A stretch of DNA of 64,000 nucleotides, taken from Acanthochromis polyacanthus. Its lineage: Eukaryota; Chordata; Actinopteri; Pomacentridae. This document shows positions 45,108 to 54,159 of this stretch, piece after piece. The notes below the pieces were generated by a model that was not told where the DNA came from, made no database searches, and saw only the letters and a program-made list of their open reading frames with translations. The number at the start of each line of letters is the position of its first letter. Position 1 is the stretch's first letter. The stretch is from positions 36,710,067 through 36,774,066 of the forward strand of contig NC_067117.1 in the NCBI RefSeq assembly GCF_021347895.1, read 5' to 3'. A program made the translations under genes and the position numbers.

Positions 45108-47431
45108 TTAAAGCTGCAAGCAGCGATGGACGGGTCCTCGCATCCACGCTGGTCGTGAATCCACGCACGTCCACCAGGTGGCGCTGTGACTGAGAGTGTA
45201 TGTCGGCCTCTGAATCGCATCTGGACCAGAGTCCAATCATACATTTAAAATTTCAGCCAGACTGTAGCATGTTCAGAGCAGTTATAGAGCATTTCCTGTC
45301 TATCCACCAGGTGGCGCTGTAACTCAGAGTGTATTTCACACAGTGGATGTGATGAGGGTTGGACTCTGATCACTCATGAAAAGTTTCAGGCTGATTTGAT
45401 CATGTAGAGGCCAGTTATACAGCATTTACTGTCCCTCCATCAGGTGGCGCTGCGACTGAGAGTGTCTGTTGGCCTGTAGATGTGATCAGGATTGGATTGT
45501 GATCACACATGGAAAGTTTGAGGCAGATTGGAGCATGCAGAGGAGAGTTATACAGCAGTTGATGTTTCATGGCGAAGCATCAAAACGCTGATGGTCGCCA
45601 TGGCCACGCCATTTGGCTTCTGGTTAAACTTTTGATAACTTTTCCAAACCAAGTCCTGCTGTGTGGACTGACAAAATTTCAGGTCTCCTGGAATTATCCC
45701 CTAGGAGGTATTAACTCTCAAAAATGAGAAAAATCATCAAAAATCTCACAATTAATCCAAGATCGCCGACTTCCTGTTGGGTTTAGGACATGGCTCCAAG
45801 AGGCTTTTTTGTGCGTCCTGATGTGCTCTATAAGCCTCCCAAATTTCATGGATGTAGGTGAAACGTGCTGGGGGGGCTGTTTGTTAAAAATACTCTAGGG
45901 GGCGCTATAGCATGTGCAGTGCCGAGATGCATACAGTGTTGTTCCTTGGGTCAATGGTGATGTGTGTGGTAATTTTTGTGAGCATTGGAGTATTCCTAAC
46001 CTGTCAGAAAGGGCTTTGTTTTTCATGGCGATATTTGGTTGCTACGGCAACAGCGTTGCATGAAATGTCACACCCTTCACAGTGTGTGATTGTCAAGAGG
46101 TGAAGACTCGACTGACCAATTTCCAGCATGATATCACCAAGTTTGGGGCCATTGTACCTGAAAATATAAGGCCTTAAACTTACTATTACCAACAGGTGGC
46201 GCTATGACTTTTTCAAAATTTATGAGTGTGGATGTGTTCAGACTGGACCTGGTATCCAGCATGTGAAGTCTGAGGCAGATAGGATGTTGTTCAGCTGAGA
46301 TATGAATCGTTAAATTTTCATGGCGAAACATCGAAATTGGTTTGGCCGCCACAGACACGCCCTTTGATGACAAGTCACCATTTTCACTGGGATGCATCAT
46401 CAATGTGTTTAGGCTGTTGTCACTGCATTTGAAGTGAATATGATCAACCGGGTAACAATAGGGCATGAAAGTGTAAAAGATGTCTATTTCCTGAAACCAC
46501 AAGGTGGCGCTATGACTGTCAATGAATATCCCTATGTGGATGACATCAGGACAGGACTGTCATCATACATGTAAAGTTTCAGGCAGATTGGAGCATGTTG
46601 AGAAGAATTAGACACCACTTCCTGTTTCATGGCGAAGGATCAGTTGTTTGAGGCTCCGCCATGGCCACACCTTTTGGCTTCTGGTTGAGTTTTTGATAAC
46701 TTTTCATCAGAAAGGTCTGGTGCATGTACTGGCCAAATTTCAGTTCTCTCAGACTTATCCACTAGGAGCTATAAATTTTGACAAATGTACAGCAAATTCA
46801 AGATGGCCAACTTCCTGTTGGGTTTAGGGTGTGGCTGTGATTGACTTTTTGGTGTGTCCTGATGTGGTGCATATGCCCACCAAATATTGTAGCTGTAAAT
46901 AAAACATTGTGGAAGTTGGCCTAATGACCACTGTTTCAATTTTGCAGGTGGCGCTATAGAGCCATTTTTTCACACATATGCGCAACTCCCATAAAATATC
47001 AAATTTTTCGCCAGTCCTGATGTGCACGCCAAATTTCACGCGTTTTGGTTCATGATAAGGCCGCCAAAAAGGCAAGTCATTTCCCGAGGAGCGATTAAGT
47101 TTGAAAAATTTACAGCAAATTGAAGGTGGCCGACTTCCTGTTGGGTTTAGGGCGTGGCTGTAATTGACTTTTTGGTGTGTCCAGATGTTCTGCATATGCC
47201 CACCAAATATTGTAGCTGTACATGAAACATTGTGGCAGTTGGCCTAATGACTACTTTTTCAACTTTGCAGGTGGCGCTATAGAGCCATTTTGCCACGCAC
47301 ATGCGCAACTCCCATAAAATATCAAATTTTTCGCCAGTCCTGATGTGCATGCCAAATTTCACGCGTTTTGGAGTATGATAAGGCCGCCAAAAAGCCAATT
47401 TACTTTACGGGAGAAAAAAAAAAAAAAAAAA

Positions 47432-47460
<29 letters not shown>
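45108..47460 (+). repeat. Array unit 6 (2353 bp, mosaic)
   Basis: The first ~600 bp carry unit 2/3-type variants (TATGTCGGCCTCTGAATCGC, TCTATCCACCAGG). The remainder carries unit 1/4/5-type variants (GATGCATACAGTGTTG). It ends in the longest tail, an A-run then (TAA)n to 47460, and directly meets the minisatellite. Confidence 0.9.
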
Positions 47461-47462
<2 letters not shown>

Positions 47463-47464
<2 letters not shown>

Positions 47465-47984
47465 CCCTAGGGTTTCAATAGGGTCCTTGGCACCGCTGGT
47501 GCCTTGGACAGTCGGTGCCCTGGCACCGCCTGTCCTTCGCACCCTCGGTGCTCGGACCCTAATAATAAACCCTAGGGTTTCAATAGGGTCCTTGGCACCG
47601 CTGGTGCCTTGGACAGTCGGTGCCCTGGCACCGCCTGTCCTTCGCACCCTCGGTGCTCGGACCCTAATAATAATAATAACCCTAGGGTTTCAATAGGGTC
47701 CTTGGCACCGCTGGTGCCTTGGACAGTCGGTGCCCTGGCACCGCCTGTCCTTCGCACCCTCGGTGCTCGGACCCTAATAAACCCTAGGGTTTCAATAGGG
47801 TCCTTGGCACCGCTGGTGCCTTGGACAGTCGGTGCCCTTGCACCGCCTGTCCTTCGCACCCTCGGTGCTCGGACCCTAATAATAAACCCTTGGGTTTCAA
47901 TAGGGTCCTTGGCACCGCTGGTGCCTTGGACAGTCGGTGCCCTTGCACCGCCTGTCCTCGGCACCCTCGGTGCTCGGACCCTAA
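47463..47984 (+). repeat. Five-copy ~105-bp minisatellite with palindromic core
   Basis: Copies start at 47463, 47568, 47678, 47780 and 47885, separated by (TAA)1-5. Each opens with AACCCTAGGGTT, a perfect 12-bp palindrome (fifth copy mutated to AACCCTTGGGTT). Each then has CAATAGGGTCCTTGGCACCG and several GGTGCC/GGCACC words that can pair. Long open frames on both strands (130 and 200 codons) result from the period and are not convincing genes. Confidence 0.95.
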
Positions 47985-48225
47985 AAAAGAGAAAAGGGGA
48001 AAAGCAAAGACAAAATTGTCCTTTTTATATATTTATAAATTTATTTATTTATTCTTTTATGTATTCCTCTTTATATTTACACATTTGTTTCCTTATTTTT
48101 AACAGATTTATTTATGTATTAATTTACTTCTGTATTTTTCTGTCTTTAAATTTACACATTTATTTCCTTATTTTTTTAACAGATTTGTATTTTATTGTGG
48201 CACTCCTGTGACTCCATAATGATGG
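47985..48225 (+). repeat. AT-rich repeat, inverted partner of 27531-27790
   Basis: It contains CAAAGACAAAATTGTCC, TTTATTTATTTATTC, two TTATTTTTAACAGATTT-like words and TGTGGCACTCCTGTGACTCC, in the reverse order and strand of the 27.5-kb copy. Confidence 0.7.
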
Positions 48226-48469
48226 AAGGTTAAAAGCTAGAAATTAAAATAAAACAAAAAGTTGAGAATAAAAAAGTTAAAGATGATATAACACCAAGGA
48301 AACAGGCAGCTAAAAGTAAAATAAAACAAGATAGAACATATAAAATGAACAGGGTATACAAAGTAAAAAGCTAACCCTAATTAAAGCTAAAAAATAAAGC
48401 TCTTCACATAAGAGCAAGTCTATTAAATGGAAGGCATTTAAAAGAAGTTACTGACTCTGCAAATCTTAT
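48226..48469. other. A-rich noncoding spacer
   Basis: AAATAAAA-rich sequence with AAGCTAAAA words; no gene. Confidence 0.4.
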
Positions 48470-50082
48470 CCGGCGGTACACTTACTAATTTGCATAGGAA
48501 TTTAAAGAATGTCCGAAGACTGCAAACGCGAATATATAAACATTATACGCCGATGGAAAGCTTAGATTCTCATGAATCCGCCGGTATAAACCACTTTCAG
48601 ATGTGATTACCACAGCGGGTAATATAAACACACTTGTCCGACAAACAACAAATATTCATCCATCCGTTCTCTATACACGGCTTCAACGTACACAGCGCGA
48701 CTCACATTTCCGGGTTCATTATTACACACAAAAAAAAAGATTCCACAAAAACGGCCATAATCCAACCTTGGACATCCAGATGACACAAGCCAGTAAACTA
48801 TTTTGTCCAAAACATGTCTTGAAGTCGGTATATAATCCACGAATCGGTCGTTTTCAAGGAAATGCACCTCGCGATGCGCGTCCAATATGCCCTGTATTTC
48901 TCGTCATATTTTTTTTTATTTACAAATAGAATATTAGCGATTTTTTGTACTGAAAATGGCTGGAATTGACTGCAGCTGATCGTCTCTGGAGAGACAACAG
49001 GTCCGATTTGTGGCACTGGCAGCGAGCAGTGACACTTTTTGTGGCACCGCTGCGGTGCCACGGTTAATGCCACTGTTTGGGCGAGATGCCACTGCCGCAG
49101 CGACATTTCCAGTGGCCTCTGGAGATGCCAGCAGAGATACCACGGTTAATGCCACTGTTTAGGGAACATGCCACGGTTAATACCAGTACTTTTACCGCTG
49201 TTTAGGCGAGATGCCACGGTTAATGTCAGTATCAATGTCACATTGAGCCTCGTCTCAATGTGATAGAGACTAGGCTCTATCAACTTTTCTAAAATGTCGT
49301 CCTGCTGTGTTTTTGGATGCCAGAATAGGAGGAATGACATTGGTGAACGCAAATTAAAGTTTTATAGGATTCCACCGAACACTCGTGCTCAGAGGGAACG
49401 AAGACAGTTGTGGTTAAATGCACTGAGGCGAAAAGACTGCACAGAGACGATCAGCTGCAGTCAATTCCAGCCATTTTCAGTACAAAAAATCGCTAATATT
49501 CTATTTCTAAATAAAAAATATTAAATTCAATTCAATTCAGTTCAGCTTTATTCCAGACACTGGGTCCAAATACACACACCATAAGGACACAACAAGACAC
49601 ACACACACAAAAAAAATACAATCAAAAACAATAACCCGTTAAATGTGACGAGAAATACAGGGCATATTGGACGCGCATCGCGAGGTGTATTTCCTTGAAA
49701 ACGACCGATTCGTGGATTATATACCGACTTCAAGACATGTTTTGGACAAAATAGTTTACTGGCTTGTGTCATCTGGATGTCCAAGGTTGGATTATGGCCG
49801 TTTTTTGTGGAATCTTTTTTTTGTGTGTAAGAATGAACCCGGAAATGTGAGTCGCGCTGTGTACGTTGAAGCCGTGTATAGAGAACGGATGGATGAATAT
49901 TTGTTGTTTGTCGGACAAGTGTGTTTATATTACCCGCTGTGGTAATCACATCTGAAAGTGGTTTATACCGGCGGATTCATGAGAATCTAAGCTTTCCATC
50001 GGCGTATAATGTTTATATATTCGCGTTTGCAGTCTTCGGACATTCTTTAAATTCCTATGCAAATTAGTAAGTGTACCGCCGG
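48470..50082. mobile_element. Large inverted repeat (foldback element) with THAP exon in the loop
   Basis: The left arm (48470-48985) and right arm (~49446-50082) are near-identical in reverse complement. Shared landmarks are CCGGCGGTACACTTAC, TATACGCCGATGGAAAGCTT, AAACATGTCTTGAAGTCGGT and CAGCTGATCGTCTCT. The right arm has ~120 bp extra (49505-49645), including a LINE-tail-like TTCAGCTTTATTCCAG. Each arm has the same 92-codon frame (MDAHREVHFLENDRFVDYIP, WLVSSGCPRLDYGRF), of no recognised family. The ~0.45-kb loop holds (GCCACGGTTAATGCCACTG)-type repeats and a THAP-like exon. A partial third copy lies at 58298-58440. Confidence 0.8.
49294..49445 (+). pseudogene. THAP zinc-finger exon, truncated
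   Basis: From an ATG at 49294 the frame encodes MSSCCVFGCQNRRNDIGERK, then LKFYRIPPNTRAQRERRQLW and LNALRR. This is the first half of a THAP domain (C-x4-C start, FYRIP core, W). The second half (CxxH and AVPTIF-like tail) is missing: at 49446 the frame enters the inverted-repeat arm. THAP domains bind DNA in P-element-type transposases and in THAP family host proteins. Whether this is a captured host exon or a transposase exon cannot be told here. Confidence 0.7.
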
Positions 50083-50700
50083 CGGTACACTGAAGTTTAA
50101 CGGGTTAAAAATGCTCGAGTTTGCGCTGCAAACTCCCAGCGCAAACTATATACTCCCAGTCCCGCTTGACTTCTCGCTCAGCTTTAGCCTCCAGCATAAG
50201 CCCCGGCCACAAAAAACGTCACAATGTTTGTAAACAAATAAAGGGTCTATTGTCCCCATCAGACGCCATGGTCTCTCCGACGGGCAGCTTCACTCTTCAG
50301 CCCAATGACACGGTCAAGTATAACGCTGTGCGGACGCGTTCATATGATTGGCTGAACAGTACACCCACCCCCACGTGGGGTGAGTTTTTGTGATTGGCTG
50401 AAAGGAGGGAGACATCTGATTGGCTACAGAAACTTCCGTGTTGAAAAAAATGCATTTGTGGATCGAGCTGACGGCAGAGCAGTCTCAAAAAAGATTCACA
50501 CACAAAAGCAGTTTGTGAATGCAGAAATACATTTGTGAACTTTCTTAATTTATTTGTGGATTGCAGTTTACATTTGTGAACCCCAGTTCACATGTGTGAA
50601 TTCTTCTGTGTGCATTTGTGGATTGCAGTTTACATTTGTGAATTCTTCTGTGTGCATTTGTGAATTATGAGACTGTTCTAACTCCATATAATACCAATGG
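50083..50700. repeat. Noncoding sequence with a TTTGTGAA tandem repeat
   Basis: 50100-50450 is non-repetitive and noncoding. 50520-50665 has tandem ~60-bp copies built from GGATTGCAGTTTACATTTGT and GAATTCTTCTGTGTGCATTT. Confidence 0.6.
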
Positions 50701-53111
50701 TAAGAGTTTACCTTGATTCAAAAAAATATGAGAAAATCCTTTGCTAAATGCAATTTACATTTAAATTAGTTCTAGCAGAAAAAAATATGTTTTTGTGCCC
50801 ATACCTTTTACAGAGCATCATCAATTATATCTGGTACTTGACTTTGAATAAAGCTGTTTTACAAAAGTCTGGCCTTCGTTTCTATTTGGTCATCAACTAA
50901 ATGAAAAATAATTGCTTTTTCTTGCTTTGTAAGGTTCACCAAAAAGTAGGCGATGTGAGATGAGATAGTCTTACAGAGTCAAGTTGATTTCAGTACTTAC
51001 TGAGTAAAATAATAAGTGTAGACTGTTGTTGAGATGTATATTATGTTATTAGTCAAGGCTGTGAAACATACAGAGAAAAAAGGGTTAGGTTAACCCTATA
51101 CATAAACACAGAATCAAAAATATGCAATTTTAATTTGATAATTTATATTGTTACACTTATTGACGGGATCCTGGGCTCACACTGTTGCCATTGCCAGTGA
51201 AAAGTGCCCAGAGAAATCCAATAAACACAGTCTATTTTAAGCGGGTGTCAATAGGAGTCATTGGTACATCTAAATATTAATATAATACTTGTTGTTCTCG
51301 TAATTTCTTAAGTGGGTCACCATGAAGCATACTGGGCTGTCAACACTAGTCTCTGATGGCAAACTTGTTCTTACTCTCCACAATCCAAAAACGTCAATGG
51401 TGATGGACATGACTGACAAGTGAGACAACAAAAAGAATAGTTAAATGCAAAGCTCCCTGTGTAAAGCTCAAATACAAAGCAAGACTCACTTCCAAACCTC
51501 ATCTGCTAGCCTCTGCCTTGCTAAATTTAGAAAGAGACGGCTGGGTGAGATGAACAATAAATTAGATTTAGATTAATTTCTTAGAATTGTCTATGATTTT
51601 TCTCTCTCTCTGCATTACCTCAAGACAAAATGTGATTCAAAAATTGTTTTCTTTATTAATGCTTCGCACCTTTTCCCAGGAACAAGGGCTACAAATGCAA
51701 CAAAGCACCACTAACAAGACCTTTTGCAATCAGTAAACACCGTGATAACAGAAGAGTAGAATAGTCACTGAGCAATACGGCTAAAAAATTTTTTCAAAAC
51801 TCTGGTGTGTATTAATACTATTAGGTGTAATTTTACATGTGAACAGGTTGCACACAGCTTACTGTGACTATCACCTCACACGCTTATTTTAATTTAACTG
51901 ATATTAATTTGATATGTTGCCTGGCCCAAAGTGAAAGTGATCTGAAATGTTAATGTGTGATGATAATGAAAATATGAGGGAAATTTATCACAAAACAAGA
52001 GGAACTCAAAATTCAAATTTCACAAAAGCACAACAGCAGACAACAGAGCATCAAATATGTACTAATGTCATAGGAGAACTTCGCTTAATTCCATTTCTCA
52101 GTCATAAAATGTATCTCATTCAGACTTCCTCTCCTGGAGAAGTTCATACAACCATTAACGAGAACCCTCGGTTATATGGCCATCCCCACCATGAAGCTTG
52201 TAGTCAGCCTTGGTTCTCCCTCCTCCCCCCTTTCTCGAGGTTGTGATTTATGCCAAAAACAAAAAAGCAATCGCCTTTCTTGGCAGGCACCACGTCTGAC
52301 AACGTGGGAGCTTGTCGCAGAGTCATTGACATTCCTGTAAGGATTTAATAGCTTGTAGAGCAGAGAGGCAACACTCAAATATCAGACAGGGAGGCAGCAC
52401 CAGTGAAGACGATCATAGGAGTACGGAGGTAAGTTCATCATCCATCTTACACACAGCACCAGGCTTAGATGGAGGTGTTAAATATTGAGAGGTGGCTGCA
52501 GTGTTTAGTACTGAATGCTGGGCCTGGATCACTCTTAACATGCAGTCCAAAGATAACGCTACTGTAGGTCAGTGGCAAACTGTAGAAAGTGTTTGCCTAT
52601 TAACACGACTCAGCTGCCATGATTTAACGACTGCTCTGAAGTGAACAGCTTTACATCAGCCACATTATTCTGAGTGCAGTGGAATGGGTTCCTAATTACA
52701 GTGCTCCTGTTTTCTTTTTCTTTGTTGCTTTATCGTTCAGTAAAAAAAATTCTGTACATCAAATCAGAATTCAATAAGTTACCCAAGCCATTCTTAAAAT
52801 GAAAAAAAAAATTCAAACATATGTTAATGGACTTTTCTAGTTATAAAAGTGACCACTTAGAAGAGATCAACTTTATGTGCTCACTAGACCTTAAATACTT
52901 TGTAAGCAAGTTGGCAAATCTAAATATTGCATTAATGGTTATTTAATAATCTGATATGCTAAGTAAAATAGTTTTTGCAACTTCATGGATAGATTCAAGA
53001 TTCAAAATATTTATTGTACCCTTAGGTAAATTCAGTTTACAGTGAGTGAGGGAGTTCTCTCGTATTGTAACACACCTAAAAAGCAACACAAGACAAGACA
53101 AAGTGACGACA
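50701..53111. other. Intergenic, no gene recognised
   Basis: AT-rich sequence with only short frames. A (CT)n tract is near 51600. Nothing else was identified. Confidence 0.4.
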
Positions 53112-53119
53112 GTGCTATG

Positions 53120-54151
53120 CAGGGGTGTAGTGGTCCCTGGAGAAGTGGGTATACTCTTAATTTTCACCTTTTTTTTCATTAGTCCAGAAAAACGCCCTGT
53201 TTTAGAAACAGTGACATAGAAGACTACTCTATTCAATTTATTCAGTCATTTCTACTTGCCCACTATTATAAAATTATCATGACTTGATTAGGAGCAGTTT
53301 GTAGTTATTACTGGTCACACAAGCAAACTGGATTAATGTAACATGTATTTATCATGAGGCAAACATGGTGTTTCAGTTACTTTTGAACATTTATTTAAAT
53401 AAAATACTTCAAATATGAAGTTGACAGTGCATCCTTGTTCATATTTCATCATGAATTAAACCTCAATATTGTTTTAGGTCGAATCTTAAACTACCTGTCC
53501 CCATTCTTGTGTTTTTACTTACTTTAAAATCAACTACCAGCCTAGAGGTTTTCCCACATTATCCCAATCTAGCTAGCTTCAGACTTACGTTAGAAAAACG
53601 TTAGCCTTTCAAAACGTTAGTCAGACTCGGCCCGACACTCAGTTTAACCACTGGCGACAAAATATCCTCTCCTTGAAATGTGCAGTCATGTTGCCAGTAT
53701 ATTAAAACAATGATTCATTTGAAAACCACCTTAAAACTTACCTGAGAATTATATCGTCCATCAAAGTAGGTTCGCTCAATACGTGCCACTCACTTGAAAG
53801 GTGTTTATTCTGCATTTCTCGCATTTCCGCGCATCTTTCAAGGAGACCTGTCAATCAACTGGAGTGCCACAGAGGTGTTAGCAAATTTTCCCTCTGTATG
53901 ACCCGCCCTACTCTGCCCTCTGATTGGCTCATCCCTGAAGTTAACGAATCGAATCAGTGAAGGTAGCAAGTACCAGGCAGCGGAGGGTTGTTCATGGCTT
54001 CATCATCCTTAAGGAAAAGAGGGCTACCTGGCACACAGATATTACTGAATGATGCGCACCAGGGAGCATTAGAAGTGGGTATACGCAATGCTAACTGAAA
54101 AATAAGTGGGTATACGCCGTATACCGCCGTATACCCTGGACTACACCAGTG
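53120..54151. mobile_element. Non-autonomous hAT element, exact 8-bp target duplication
   Basis: Left terminus CAGGGGTGTAGTGGTCCCTG and right terminus (reversed) CACTGGTGTAGTCCAGGGTA are imperfect inverted repeats. Subterminal AAGTGGGTATAC words lie at both ends. GTGCTATG flanks both sides (53112-53119 and 54152-54159). The 1032-bp interior shows no transposase frame. Confidence 0.88.
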
Positions 54152-54159
54152 GTGCTATG

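Larger units (their letters stand above)
33025..45318 (+). promoter_or_regulatory. CTCF-like motif series in the array
   Basis: The 15-mer CCACCAGGTGGCGCT matches every position of the vertebrate CTCF consensus CCASYAGRKGGCRSY. Full matches are at 33025, 33159, 35516, 35649, 38167, 38300, 40505 (CACT variant), 40639, 42973, 45171 and 45304, all on the plus strand. They come as pairs ~134 bp apart at the 5' end of each unit; in unit 5 one pair member is altered. Further one-mismatch boxes per unit include CCAACAGGTGGCGCT (33292, 33883) and CCACAAGGTGGCGCT (34191). Weaker CAGGTGGCGCT boxes lie in each subrepeat. The motif match is direct; binding is inference. Confidence 0.6.
32961..47460 (+). 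repeat. Six-unit head-to-tail array of 2.33-2.65-kb repeats
   Basis: Each unit starts TTAAAGCTGCAAG(C/T)AGCG and ends ACGGGAGAAAAAA...(TAA)n. Starts are 32961, 35452, 38103, 40441, 42775 and 45108. Units are noncoding: short minus-strand frames repeat in each but match nothing and have no splice or start logic. Each unit contains AGGTGGCGCT boxes, TTTCATGGCGAA words, AAGATGGCCGACTTCCTGTT boxes and 2-3 internal ~325-bp subrepeats. The A-run/(TAA)n tail looks retroposon-like, but all units share orientation with no intervening DNA. Amplification in place by unequal exchange is therefore more likely than six insertions. Confidence 0.95.

Noticed and set aside
33412..47398. Repeated minus-strand frames (102, 122, 87 and 83 codons) in every array unit
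   Set aside because: They repeat only because the DNA repeats, resemble no protein, and lack start or splice logic. Their differences between units include changes typical of noncoding drift. A codon-substitution test across genomic copies would settle it.
32961..47460. CRISPR-like or satellite centromere interpretation of the array
   Set aside because: Units are kilobases long without spacer structure, and six copies with a retroposon-like tail do not look like centromeric satellite. CRISPR is not expected in a eukaryote.
47405..48211. Long open frames (130 and 200 codons) across the minisatellite
   Set aside because: The unit length keeps the frame open on both strands, giving a repetitive GTSGAKDPIETLG-type peptide. 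There is no initiation context or neighbouring exon.
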